From contig NCEE01000004.1 of NCBI GenBank assembly GCA_002280555.1, forward strand, positions 62,001 to 126,000: 64,000 nt of DNA. Reading direction: 5' to 3'. A model generated the notes under the pieces. It saw only the letters and a program-made list of their open reading frames with translations. It did no database searches and was not told the DNA's origin. The stretch comes from Sphingomonas sp. 32-62-10. Its GTDB lineage: Bacteria > Pseudomonadota > Alphaproteobacteria > Sphingomonadales > Sphingomonadaceae. The position numbers and the translations under genes were made by a program. Positions 52,833 to 61,395 of this stretch are shown here, in pieces (position 1 is the stretch's first letter; each line of letters starts with the position of its first letter).

Positions 52833-53534
52833 ATGAACAGCATCGATCTTGCCCAGGCGCTTGGGCCTTATCTCGATCCGGTTGCGGCGGGGATTGTCGG
52901 CGGTGGCACATTGCTGGCCGTCGTTCTTCGCACGCAGGCGCATGATCTGGCCCGCGCGGTCGCCGCATTGCCGGTGCTGGCGCGGCGCCGGTTCCGCGCC
53001 GATCCGCTGGTCGATCAGATTGCCGCGCTTGGCCGCATCGCCGCGCGCCACGGCGTGATGTCGCTCGATCGGTCGGTGATTGCCGATGCGGATGTGTCAG
53101 CGGCCGTTGCTGCGATCGTCGACGGTGCCGATCCCGATCAGGTCCAGGCGATCGTCCGTCACGCCCGCCAGGCGCGGATCGAGCGCCATCTGGCTGCGGC
53201 AGAGGTTTGGGCCTCCGCTGCGGAGGTCGCCCCCGCCCTGGGAATGGTCGGCACGCTAATCGGGCTGGTGAAGATGTTCCTGTCGATGAATGATCCGACC
53301 GCGATTGGCGGGGCGATGGCGGTCGCGCTGCTCGCGACATTATATGGTGCCCTGATTGCCAATCTTGTCGCCATGCCGATTGCTGCCCGGTTGCGCCGCT
53401 GCGCACGCGAAGAAGCATTTGAACGCACTCGGATCGAAGCCCCGCTGGCCGCCATGGCCGCGCGCGAGGCGCCGCGCCTGCGCGATCATCCGCGCCCCAT
53501 CGATCGTGCGCTGGCAGACAGGTCTGCCGCATGA
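52833..53534 (+). CDS. MotA/TolQ/ExbB-like stator protein (second MotA)
   Basis: About 233-aa MotA-family proton/ion channel protein, PomA-like. The core EVAPALGMVGTLIGLVKMFLSMNDPTAIGGAMAVALLATLYGALIANLVAMPIAARL holds the conserved Pro134 and the two last membrane helices; an N-terminal helix (VAAGIVGGGTLLAVVL) is present. ATG 52833 chosen, with 52782 possible. Its stop overlaps the start of the MotB-like gene by 4 bp. It is divergent from flgB, so it is an extra stator candidate in a cluster whose canonical motA is broken. Confidence 0.85.
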   Translation: MNSIDLAQALGPYLDPVAAGIVGGGTLLAVVLRTQAHDLARAVAALPVLARRRFRADPLVDQIAALGRIAARHGVMSLDRSVIADADVSAAVAAIVDGADPDQVQAIVRHARQARIERHLAAAEVWASAAEVAPALGMVGTLIGLVKMFLSMNDPTAIGGAMAVALLATLYGALIANLVAMPIAARLRRCAREEAFERTRIEAPLAAMAAREAPRLRDHPRPIDRALADRSAA

Positions 53535-54049
53535 CTGATGATTTCTTTCCTGAAACCCCGTCGGCGCGGCCGATTTGGCTGGTGACCCTGGCCGATCTTG
53601 CATTGCTGCTCGTCGGGTTTTTCGTGCTGATTCAGGCGAACCAGACGCTCGACGGGAAAGCGCTCGCGCAGGGCTTGCGCGAGGGTTTCGGCGTGACGAC
53701 GCGCGTCACCGATCCGATGCCGGTTGCGGTCGCTGCGATGGCCGATTTCGGACTCGGATCGAGCGTACTGCCTTCGTCGCCCGCCAGCATCATCGCTTGG
53801 GCGCGGAGCGCCGCCACCGATCCCCGCGTCCAGATCAAAATTACCGGGGCAACTGATGGCACCCCCGCCGATGTCGAACCCGTCACCCGCAGCGCGAGCG
53901 TGCTCGCCGCCGATCGCGCCCGCGCGGTGGCGGCAGCGCTTGCCAGCGCTGGCGCAGTCCCGGCCGACCGGCTGACCATCGCCAACGACTCGACACCCGG
54001 CCGTCGCACCGTGACGCTGACGATTGGCTTTGGCGGGGAACGGCCATGA
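53531..54049 (+). CDS. MotB-like stator protein, short form
   Basis: 172-aa partner of the MotA-like protein. One membrane helix (PIWLVTLADLALLLVGFFVLIQAN) carries Asp22 in the position of the MotB proton-binding Asp. The periplasmic part is an OmpA-like domain of only ~120 residues (IKITGATDG, RAVAAALASAGAVPADRLTIAND), shorter than MotB. Translationally coupled to the preceding gene. Could also be a TolR/ExbD-like relative, but location favours the flagellum. Confidence 0.8.
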   Translation: MTDDFFPETPSARPIWLVTLADLALLLVGFFVLIQANQTLDGKALAQGLREGFGVTTRVTDPMPVAVAAMADFGLGSSVLPSSPASIIAWARSAATDPRVQIKITGATDGTPADVEPVTRSASVLAADRARAVAAALASAGAVPADRLTIANDSTPGRRTVTLTIGFGGERP

Positions 54050-54105
54050 TTTGCCGCCCGGCAACACTATTTTGCCGGTTTCGGCTGCTTTTTAGGGAGA
54101 AGACG

Positions 54106-54630
54106 ATGTACCGCTTGCTCGCAACCACCTTGCTGATCGCCAGCCCGGCGGCGGCACAGACCGGCTTTCAGGATACCCAGGCGATCGATCGCGGGGTTGC
54201 TGCCTTTACTGGCAAGCCGATGGGCGCCGAGGGCGGTGCGCGTGCGCCTGTCGATACCCGATTGAAGCTGGCGGCATGCCCGATGGTCTCGATGGCATGG
54301 CGGGCGGACAATCATGATTCGGTGGTGGTGACGTGCACCGGCCCCGATTGGCGCCTCTATGTGCCCGTAATCGTACCGCCAACGCCGGTGCAAGCGCCCG
54401 TCGCAGCGCCAGTTGCGGTTGCCGTCAAACCGCAGATCATCATCAAGCGCGGTGATCCGGTGACGATCGAGGCGGGCACCAACGGCTTTTCGATCAGCCG
54501 TGACGGCGTGGCGATGAGCGATGCTGCCCCCGGAGGCCGCTTGCTCGTCAATGTCGATGATCCAAAAAAGCCGGTCCAGGCAATTGCGGTGAGTGCGGGC
54601 CGCGCGACATTGCCGGGTTATGCGCTGTAA
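54106..54630 (+). CDS. flgA: Flagellar P-ring assembly chaperone FlgA
   Basis: 174-aa periplasmic protein with signal peptide (YRLLATTLLIASPAAAQ). The SAF-like C-terminal half (IIIKRGDPVTIEAGTNGFSISRDGVAMSDAAPGGRLLVNVDDPKKPVQAIAVSAGRATLPGY) is the FlgA signature; the N-terminal half is divergent. ATG 54106 with AGGGAGA upstream. Helps FlgI form the P ring. Confidence 0.88.
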   Translation: MYRLLATTLLIASPAAAQTGFQDTQAIDRGVAAFTGKPMGAEGGARAPVDTRLKLAACPMVSMAWRADNHDSVVVTCTGPDWRLYVPVIVPPTPVQAPVAAPVAVAVKPQIIIKRGDPVTIEAGTNGFSISRDGVAMSDAAPGGRLLVNVDDPKKPVQAIAVSAGRATLPGYAL

Positions 54631-54717
54631 CACCGGACCCGAGGTGATAATTTTTCCTAAAACTTTGCCGTTCGCGGTCGTTCTACTGGGTGTAGGCACG
54701 ATCACGAGGGTGGAGAC

Positions 54718-55005
54718 ATGGTGGATCCTGTTGGGACAAAGCCGGTTACGCAGGAGCGTTCGCTAGCGCGCGTTGCGCAAACCGCGCCAATCGCCCGCTC
54801 ACGATCGGCCGTTCAGGACGATGCCGACACGGTTGTTGCCGGTGGTGTTGCTTCGCTGGTCGCCGATTATGCTGCTAAGCCACCCATCGATGAGGAACGC
54901 GTCGCGCAAATCCGCCGCGCGATTGCCACCAACAGCTATCCGATTGTTGCTGAGACGATTGCCGACCGGCTGATCGCGATCAAGATGAACTGGAAGCCGC
55001 AATGA
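54718..55005 (+). CDS. flgM: Anti-sigma-28 factor FlgM
   Basis: 95-aa protein whose C-terminal half (KPPIDEERVAQIRRAIATNSYPIVAETIADRLIAIKMNW) is the FlgM sigma-28 binding region; the N-terminal half is unstructured and polar. It holds FliA inactive until hook completion lets it be exported. Stop overlaps flgN start as ATGA. Confidence 0.9.
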   Translation: MVDPVGTKPVTQERSLARVAQTAPIARSRSAVQDDADTVVAGGVASLVADYAAKPPIDEERVAQIRRAIATNSYPIVAETIADRLIAIKMNWKPQ

Positions 55006-55331
55006 CACCCGGAACGACGCGGCGTGACGCCCTGATCCGCGTGATCGATGCGCTCCATGCCGAGATTGCTGCGCTGAAATCCAACGATGTCGCCGGGCTT
55101 GAGCGTGCAACGCGCACCAAGCTGATCGCGATCGATACCATCTCCGCCACGCCTGATGGCGTCCCCACCCCGGATATCCGTGCGCTTGCCGAAGAAGCGC
55201 ACCGCTTGAACGAAACCTGCCGCATCTATGTGAACCTGATGAGCGCCAATGTGCGCCGCCGGTTGCAGCAGCTGACCGGCGAAGGCCCGACGGGCTATCG
55301 TGGCCCTGCGCTGGCAGGCGGCTACGCCTAA
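55002..55331 (+). CDS. flgN: FlgN-like flagellar export chaperone
   Basis: 109-aa helical protein (DALIRVIDALHAEIAALKSNDVAGLERATRTKLIAID; RLNETCRIYVNLMSANVRRRLQQL) matching the FlgN chaperone layout, which escorts FlgK and FlgL to the export gate. Coupled to flgM as in other systems. Sequence identity in this family is low, so the call leans on context. Confidence 0.8.
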   Translation: MTPGTTRRDALIRVIDALHAEIAALKSNDVAGLERATRTKLIAIDTISATPDGVPTPDIRALAEEAHRLNETCRIYVNLMSANVRRRLQQLTGEGPTGYRGPALAGGYA

Positions 55332-55353
55332 ATCAGTCTAACTGCCAAGAAAT

Positions 55354-55369
55354 TGGCACGGTCTTTGCT
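55354..55369 (+). promoter_or_regulatory. Sigma-54 promoter for transglycosylase-flhA-fliA operon
   Basis: TGGCACG-GTCT-TTGCT matches the sigma-54 consensus exactly. Expected transcription start near 55380, about 25 nt before the transglycosylase ATG. The core TTGGCACGGT is identical to the flgB promoter. Confidence 0.9.
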
Positions 55370-55404
55370 GTGTAAGCTCCTGCAACAGGGGGCGTACCAA
55401 GTCG

Positions 55405-56253
55405 ATGACCGTCAATCCAATCGACAGAAACACCGGGACGATCCAGTCAGCGATTGCGCTGGCATCGGCCAAGACGGGTGTGGATTTCAATTATCTGCTC
55501 GGCCAGGCGCAGGTCGAAAGCGGCATGCGCGCCGATGCCCGAGCCGGCACGTCGAGTGCGTCTGGGCTGTACCAGTTCATCGAACAAAGTTGGCTCGCGG
55601 TTATCAAGAAACACGGCGCCGAACACGGGCTTGGCTGGGCGGCTGATAGCATCGGCGAAGGCGCCAATGGCCGGATGACGGTCAGCGATCCTGCCACGCG
55701 GCGCGCGATCCTGGCGCTGCGCAACGATCCCAGCACGGCATCGCTGATGGCCGCCGAACATGCCGCTGACAACAAGGCATCGATCGAAGGCAGCCTGGGT
55801 CGCACCGCGACCGGCACCGATCTCTACATGGCGCATTTCCTGGGTCTGGGGGGCGCCCGCAACTTTCTGAAGAATATGGAAGCCAATCCCGGCAAGATCG
55901 GCGCGGCACTGTTTCCGGCTGCGGCGCGCGCCAATCACAACATCTTCTACGGCGCTGGCGGGCAACCGCGCACGCTCAGCGAAATCTATGACCGTTTCTC
56001 CGCCAAGCTCGATCGCGGGGCTGCATCGGTGGGAGCGGTGGGCCTTGCATCGCGCAGCCTGACGCCGACCGAATCGAGCGACGGCATGGAAGTGATCCCC
56101 AGCAATGGCGAGAGCCAGACCGGGGCGACCCGTTGGGCGCAGGCAACGATCACCCAGTTGAAGGGCACCACGGATCGTGCGGCGTCGCTATTGCGGCCAA
56201 CGCCCGATACCGCCCGGCTCGCCTATCTGATGCTCGCCCGGTTGGGCGGCTAA
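55405..56253 (+). CDS. Flagellar lytic transglycosylase (SLT family)
   Basis: 282-aa soluble lytic transglycosylase-like enzyme. The catalytic Glu is in LLGQAQVESGMRADARAGTSSASGLYQFIEQSW, the SLT signature ES..GLyQf. No N-terminal signal is obvious, as for flagellum-exported muramidases such as SltF. It probably opens peptidoglycan for the rod, compensating for the missing muramidase domain of FlgJ. First gene after the sigma-54 promoter, 3 bp before flhA. Confidence 0.85.
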   Translation: MTVNPIDRNTGTIQSAIALASAKTGVDFNYLLGQAQVESGMRADARAGTSSASGLYQFIEQSWLAVIKKHGAEHGLGWAADSIGEGANGRMTVSDPATRRAILALRNDPSTASLMAAEHAADNKASIEGSLGRTATGTDLYMAHFLGLGGARNFLKNMEANPGKIGAALFPAAARANHNIFYGAGGQPRTLSEIYDRFSAKLDRGAASVGAVGLASRSLTPTESSDGMEVIPSNGESQTGATRWAQATITQLKGTTDRAASLLRPTPDTARLAYLMLARLGG

Positions 56254-56256
56254 GCG

Positions 56257-58341
56257 ATGGCCCTAACCTCCAGTCCCGGTCGCGGCATCGGCGCGATTGC
56301 CCGTGGCGGCGCCTTGCCGGTTGCGATCCTGTTGCTCGTGCTGCTGATGGTCGTGCCGATCCCAGCGGCCTTGCTCGACATCTTTTTCATCATGAACATC
56401 ACGATCAGCCTGGCCGTGCTGATGGTCGCGCTCAACGCGCAAAAGCCGCTCGATTTCTCGGCTTTCCCCAGCGTGCTCCTCTTCGCGACGTTGTTTCGTC
56501 TGTCGCTCAACGTTGCGTCGACGCGCGTCGTGCTGGTGCACGGGCATGAAGGCGAAGCGGCAGCCGGCCATGTCATCGAGGCGTTCGGCACCTTCCTGAT
56601 CGGCGGCGATTATGTCGTCGGGCTGTTCGTGTTCACGATCCTGGTGATCATCAACATGATCGTGGTCACCAAGGGCGCGGGTCGCGTGTCCGAAGTGTCG
56701 GCCCGGTTCACGCTCGATGCCTTGCCTGGCAAGCAGATGGCGATCGACGCCGATCTCAACGCCGGTCTGCTGACCCCCGAAGAAGCCAAAGCCCGCCGCA
56801 TCGAAGTGGCGACCGAGGCCGATTTCTACGGATCGATGGATGGTTCGTCCAAATTCGTGAAGGGCGATGCGATTGCCGGGCTGCTGATTCTTGCCGCCAA
56901 CATCATCGGCGGGCTGATCCTGGGCCCGATCAGCCACGGCATGACGATTGGCGATGCCGCGCAAACCTATGTGCTGCTCGCGATCGGCGATGCGCTCGTC
57001 GCGCAGATCCCGTCGCTGATGCTCTCGATTGCGGCGGCGACGATCGTCACCCGCGTCACCTCGTCGCAGGATCTGACCGGCCAGATCGGCAGCCAGTTCG
57101 GCTCGGCCAAGACCTGGACGCCGGTTGCCGCCATCCTCGCGCTGCTCGGCGTACTGCCGGGCATGCCGCATTTCATCATCCTGCCGGCCGCCGCGATTGC
57201 CGGTTTTGCCGCCTGGAAGCTGCGCCAGATTGCCCAACGCCCGGTGCCGGTCGAAGAGATCATCGCCGCCCCGGTCGATCCGTCACGGATCAGTTGGGAA
57301 GAAGTGGCAGATTCGATCCAGATCAACCTCGATATCGGCTATGGCCTCGTGCCCTTGGTCGATGAGCGCCGTGGCAGCCCATTGATGGGGCGGATTACCG
57401 GCGTCCGGCGGCAATTGTCGAAAGAGCTTGGCTTCATCGTGCCGCAAGTGCGCGTGCGCGACGATATCAATCTGTCGCCCTATACCTACCGCATCGTCGT
57501 TGGCGGGGTCGTGATTGGCGAGGATACCGTTTCGCCCGACGAGATGCTGGCGCTCGATACCGGGCAAGCGGTCGGCGGGCTGCTCGGCAAGCCGGTCAAA
57601 GATCCGACTTTCGGGCTCGATGCGACCTGGATCGCGCAGGGCGATGCCGATGCGGCGACGGGCGCTGGCTTCCTGGTCGTCGATCCCGGCACTGTCATTG
57701 CGACGCATCTCAACCATCTGCTCGGCACCAATGCCGCTGAGCTGCTCGGCCCGGACGAAGTGCAGAGCCTGCTCGATCAGCTGAAGGAACGTGCCGCCAA
57801 TCTGGTCGCCGCGCTCAGCCCGACGCCGGTACCACTGACCACGCTGACGCAAGTACTTCGCGGGTTGCTGGCGGAAGGGATCGCGCTGAAGGAATTCCGC
57901 CGTATCGCCGCCGCGATCGCCGTGGCTGCTCAGCGCACGCTCGATGCCGAGGAAATTATCGAGGCGATCCGTCCCGATCTCGGCCCGCTGATCATCCAGA
58001 AACTGTGCGGCGTGCGCGAGCCGCTGCGCGTGATGACGCTGGAGGGGCAGCTCGAAGGGCTGCTCGGCCAGGCCGCGCGCGCCGATCCGTCGCGTCGTCA
58101 CACGATCGAACCCGATCTGGGCCGCCGCATCGTCGAGGCGCTGCAACGCGCCGCCCAACCACTCGTCGCGGAGGCCAAACCCTTCGCCCTTGTTGTTCAA
58201 CCCGCGATCCGCATTGCGATCCGCAAACTGGTGAAGACCTGTATGCCCGACACGCCCGTGATGAGCTTTTTCGAGGTGCCCGAGGATAAATCGGTCGAAG
58301 TTGTCGCGGTGATCGGCGCCCCCGGGGCATTGCCGGCATGA
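56257..58341 (+). CDS. flhA: Flagellar export gate protein FlhA
   Basis: 694-aa export gate subunit. Eight N-terminal membrane helices with NITISLAVLMVALNAQKPLDFSAFPSVLLFATLFRLSLNVASTR and the FHIPEP segment GAGRVSEVSARFTLDALPGKQMAIDADLNAGLLTPEEAKARR; the large cytosolic ring domain follows. Length matches the family. The stop overlaps the fliA start as ATGA. Confidence 0.97.
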   Translation: MALTSSPGRGIGAIARGGALPVAILLLVLLMVVPIPAALLDIFFIMNITISLAVLMVALNAQKPLDFSAFPSVLLFATLFRLSLNVASTRVVLVHGHEGEAAAGHVIEAFGTFLIGGDYVVGLFVFTILVIINMIVVTKGAGRVSEVSARFTLDALPGKQMAIDADLNAGLLTPEEAKARRIEVATEADFYGSMDGSSKFVKGDAIAGLLILAANIIGGLILGPISHGMTIGDAAQTYVLLAIGDALVAQIPSLMLSIAAATIVTRVTSSQDLTGQIGSQFGSAKTWTPVAAILALLGVLPGMPHFIILPAAAIAGFAAWKLRQIAQRPVPVEEIIAAPVDPSRISWEEVADSIQINLDIGYGLVPLVDERRGSPLMGRITGVRRQLSKELGFIVPQVRVRDDINLSPYTYRIVVGGVVIGEDTVSPDEMLALDTGQAVGGLLGKPVKDPTFGLDATWIAQGDADAATGAGFLVVDPGTVIATHLNHLLGTNAAELLGPDEVQSLLDQLKERAANLVAALSPTPVPLTTLTQVLRGLLAEGIALKEFRRIAAAIAVAAQRTLDAEEIIEAIRPDLGPLIIQKLCGVREPLRVMTLEGQLEGLLGQAARADPSRRHTIEPDLGRRIVEALQRAAQPLVAEAKPFALVVQPAIRIAIRKLVKTCMPDTPVMSFFEVPEDKSVEVVAVIGAPGALPA

Positions 58342-59090
58342 GCGCCCTGCCAGATCCTGCCGGTTTTGCCGTCGCGCTTGCCGCCCCGCCGCTCGTTTAT
58401 GGCCGCGCCAAGCCCGATGCCAACGCGTTGGCACGCAAGCATCTGCCGCTGGTCCGGCGTGTCGCTTGGCATATTCATGGCAGCATGAGCAGCGCGGTCG
58501 AGGTGGAGGATCTGATCCAGATCGGCATGGTCGCCTTGCTCGAGGCGACCGCCACATTCGAGGATCGCGGGCAGGTAAGTTTCGAGCAATATCTGCTGAC
58601 GCGGGTACGCGGCGCGATGATCGATGAACTGCGCCGCCAGGCGACGCTCACGCGCGGCGCGATGCGGCGTAGGCGCGCCTATCAGGATACGGTTACCGCG
58701 CTGACGAACGAAACCGGCAAGCGCCCCGATGAAGCGGCTGTTGCCGAGCGGCTGGGCGTGACGCCTGAAAAACTGCGGATCGATTATGCCGCCGCCGAGC
58801 CGGTACGGTTCGAGACGATCGATGATGTCTATTCGGACGACCTACCCTGGTTCGCGAGCGACGAGCCGAATGCCTTCGATCAGCTGGCGGAAGCCGGCAC
58901 GCGCGACACGCTTGTCGCCGCAATCGCGGCGCTGCCAGAGCGTGAGGCGCAAGTGATCCAGCTTTATTATGTCGAGGAACTGAATCTTGAGGAGATTGGG
59001 CTGGTGCTGGGCGTCGGCCCGGCCCGGATTTGTCAGATCAAGAAATCGGCGCATGACCGGCTGAAAAAAGCGCTGGCGCGGGTGATGTAA
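58338..59090 (+). CDS. fliA: Flagellar sigma factor FliA (sigma-28)
   Basis: 250-aa sigma-70 family factor of FliA/WhiG type. Region 2 HLPLVRRVAWHIHGSMSSAVEVEDLIQIGMVALLEATATFEDRGQVSFEQYLLTRVRGAMIDELRRQ, region 4 LPEREAQVIQLYYVEELNLEEIGLVLGVGPARICQIKKSAHDRLKKAL. It directs late flagellar genes and is held by FlgM. Last gene of the sigma-54 operon, giving a sigma-54 to sigma-28 cascade. Confidence 0.95.
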   Translation: MSALPDPAGFAVALAAPPLVYGRAKPDANALARKHLPLVRRVAWHIHGSMSSAVEVEDLIQIGMVALLEATATFEDRGQVSFEQYLLTRVRGAMIDELRRQATLTRGAMRRRRAYQDTVTALTNETGKRPDEAAVAERLGVTPEKLRIDYAAAEPVRFETIDDVYSDDLPWFASDEPNAFDQLAEAGTRDTLVAAIAALPEREAQVIQLYYVEELNLEEIGLVLGVGPARICQIKKSAHDRLKKALARVM

Positions 59091-59091
59091 C

Positions 59092-60030
59092 CTACCCGAA
59101 ATTCCCCGGCGCCGCCATTGCTCCCATCCGCGCGGCGATGGCGTGGAATTCGGCGATGGTTTCCTCGATGATCGCTGCGACGGGTTTCACGCTGTCAATC
59201 AGCCCCGATGTCTGTCCGGCCAAGCCGACGGCGGCTTCCATATCGCCGCCGAAATAGAGATCCTGCAATCGCGCAAACGTATCGGCGGGCATCAGGCCGG
59301 CCTCGTGGATCGCGGCGGTGCGCTCGGTCTTCAGCGCGCGGATGCAGGGCGTCGATTTCTGGTTGAGCACGAGCGTGCCGGTTTCCTTCGCGTCGATGAT
59401 CGCCTGCTTGTAATTGTGATGCACCGGGCTTTCGGCGGACGAGACGAACCGCGTGCCCATCTGCACCGCCTCTGCGCCCAGCGCGAAGGCGGCGGCCATG
59501 CCCTTGCCGTCGCAAATCCCGCCTGCAGCCACCAGCGGCACATCAGTGACGCGGCGGATCGCCTGGAGCAGGACGAGGGTGGAGACTTCCTCCGGATTCT
59601 TGAAGCCGCCGCCTTCAGACCCTTCGACTACCAGCCCGTCGATGCCCGCCGCCACGCATTTCATCGCGGTCTCCACCGTCGGCACCGCGTGATAGACGGT
59701 GATTCCGGCCGCTTTCAGCGGCGCGATGAACTTGGCGGGACTGCCCGCCGATGTCGTGACGAACTTCACGCCGGATTGGCAGATGAAGTGCAGCATCGCA
59801 TCATCTTTCAGGAACCGGATCGGCAGGTTCACGCCGAACGGCGCGCTCGTGAGCGACGCCATTTTAACGATCTCAGCTTGGCAATTCTCGGTCTCGCCTG
59901 AGGATGTCTCGATGATGCCCAGCCCGCCTGCATTGGACACCGCAGAGGCCAAAGCAGACCGCGCGATCCAGCCCATCGGTGCCTGGACGATCGGATAGCG
60001 CGCGCCGGTATGCGCCAGAAAACGGTTCAT
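59092..60030 (-). CDS. Nitronate monooxygenase / 2-nitropropane dioxygenase family protein
   Basis: 312-aa FMN TIM-barrel enzyme. Segments: YPIVQAPMGWIARSALASAVSNAGGLGIIETSS, VEGSEGGGFK (class signature) and VPLVAAGGICDGKGMAAAFALGAEAVQMGTRF. Oxidises alkyl nitronates or acts as an enoyl-type reductase; substrate not clear. ATG 60030 has GGGAGG upstream. Convergent with fliA with one bp between. Confidence 0.88.
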   Translation of the reverse strand: MNRFLAHTGARYPIVQAPMGWIARSALASAVSNAGGLGIIETSSGETENCQAEIVKMASLTSAPFGVNLPIRFLKDDAMLHFICQSGVKFVTTSAGSPAKFIAPLKAAGITVYHAVPTVETAMKCVAAGIDGLVVEGSEGGGFKNPEEVSTLVLLQAIRRVTDVPLVAAGGICDGKGMAAAFALGAEAVQMGTRFVSSAESPVHHNYKQAIIDAKETGTLVLNQKSTPCIRALKTERTAAIHEAGLMPADTFARLQDLYFGGDMEAAVGLAGQTSGLIDSVKPVAAIIEETIAEFHAIAARMGAMAAPGNFG

Positions 60031-60187
60031 TGAGACCTCCCCCACCTCTTTAGTTGCAGGCTCTTTGCGGGTTGGCGGCCCAAAAGAAAAGCGGGTCGCA
60101 GCCGCGCTGCATCGGCGCTAAGGCTTGGACGAACCCGATCGCCGCCAGACGAGCGTACCGACGGGCAAGGTGAGGGGCACGGGCCAG

Positions 60188-61384
60188 ATGAAACCATTAA
60201 GCGGCATTCGCGTGCTCGATTTCGGGCGGTACATTGCCGGGCCTTACTGCGCGGCGTTGCTCGCCGATTACGGGGCCGACGTGATCCGGGTGGAGCGCGT
60301 GGGCGGCAATGAAGATCGGTTTCCGGTGCCCGTGGCCGAGGATGGGGCAGGGGCGGGGTTCCTCCAGATGAACCGGAACAAGCGCTCGCTCGCGCTGTCG
60401 CTGGGGAGTGCCGAGGGACAGGCGATCGTCAAGCGGCTCGTCGCGACCGCCGATATCGTGGTGGCCAACATGCCGGCAGACGCGCTCGCCAAGGCCGGGC
60501 TTGATCTTGAATCGCTGCGTGTAACCAAGCCGGATATCATTCTGGTGACTGCGTCGGCGTTTGGTGAGCAAGGGCCGATGGCGGGGCGGGTGGGATTTGA
60601 CGCGGTCGGGCAGGCGATGTCGGGCGTCGTGCGGCTGACGGGAACGCCCGATCAGCCTTATCGCGCACAAGTGAACTACGTCGATTTCGGCACCGCGCTC
60701 CATTGCGCGTTCGGGGCAATGGTCGCGCTGCGCGAACGCGATCGGACGGGTCTGGGCCAGCAGGTATCGGGATCGCTGCTCGGCACCGCAACCGCGATGT
60801 CGAACGCGCTCAGCATCGATTATGCGCTAAACGGGGTGGAACGCGTGCCCATGGGCAATCGCAGCTTCGGCTCGGGCCCGACCGATGTGTTCGCGACGCG
60901 TGACGGCTGGATCATCACCCAGGTGGTGAGCAACCCGATTTTTGCGCGCTGGGCCAAGCTGGTCGGCGCGCCCGAGTTGATCGACGATCCACGCTACGTC
61001 GATGACATGGCACGCGGCGATAATGGCGAAGCGCTGAGCGCGCGCATGGCGGCGTGGTGTGCGACCCGCACGACCGAAGAGGCGATCGAGACCTTGGGCG
61101 CGGCGCGGATTCCGGCCGGGCCGGTGCTCGATCCCTCGCAAGTCATGGCGCATCCCCAGGTGCAGGCGATGGGCTATGTCGAGCATGTTCGCTATCCAGG
61201 CACGCCCGCGCCCGCGCCGATTGTTGGCGCACCGATCGCGCTGAGCGACGCCGTGCGCGATCCGATGCAGCGCGCGCCGCAATCGGGCGAGCATAGTGCC
61301 GCGATCCTGGCTGAACTTGGTTATAGCGCGGACGAGATCGCGGCGATGGTCGCAGCCGGTGTCGTCCAGCTAGCCAGCGCCTGA
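60188..61384 (+). CDS. Class III CoA transferase (CaiB/BaiF family)
   Basis: 398-aa CoA transferase. N-terminal LSGIRVLDFGRYIAGPYCAALLADYGADVIRVE and the catalytic Asp138 in GRVGFDAVGQAMSG are typical; GSGPTDVFATRDGWI follows. Moves CoA between carboxylic acids; substrate unknown. ATG 60188. It lies 11 bp before the thiolase-like gene, probably one operon. Confidence 0.9.
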   Translation: MKPLSGIRVLDFGRYIAGPYCAALLADYGADVIRVERVGGNEDRFPVPVAEDGAGAGFLQMNRNKRSLALSLGSAEGQAIVKRLVATADIVVANMPADALAKAGLDLESLRVTKPDIILVTASAFGEQGPMAGRVGFDAVGQAMSGVVRLTGTPDQPYRAQVNYVDFGTALHCAFGAMVALRERDRTGLGQQVSGSLLGTATAMSNALSIDYALNGVERVPMGNRSFGSGPTDVFATRDGWIITQVVSNPIFARWAKLVGAPELIDDPRYVDDMARGDNGEALSARMAAWCATRTTEEAIETLGAARIPAGPVLDPSQVMAHPQVQAMGYVEHVRYPGTPAPAPIVGAPIALSDAVRDPMQRAPQSGEHSAAILAELGYSADEIAAMVAAGVVQLASA

Positions 61385-61395
61385 GGATCGAGCGC

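Noticed and set aside
52586..52843. N-terminal extension of flgB
   Set aside because: Passes through the sigma-54 promoter; GTG 52585 has a good ribosome site and the family start.
54631..54717. Possible sigma-28 promoter before flgM (TAAA ... GTCGTTC)
   Set aside because: The -10 half matches only about four of eight consensus positions.
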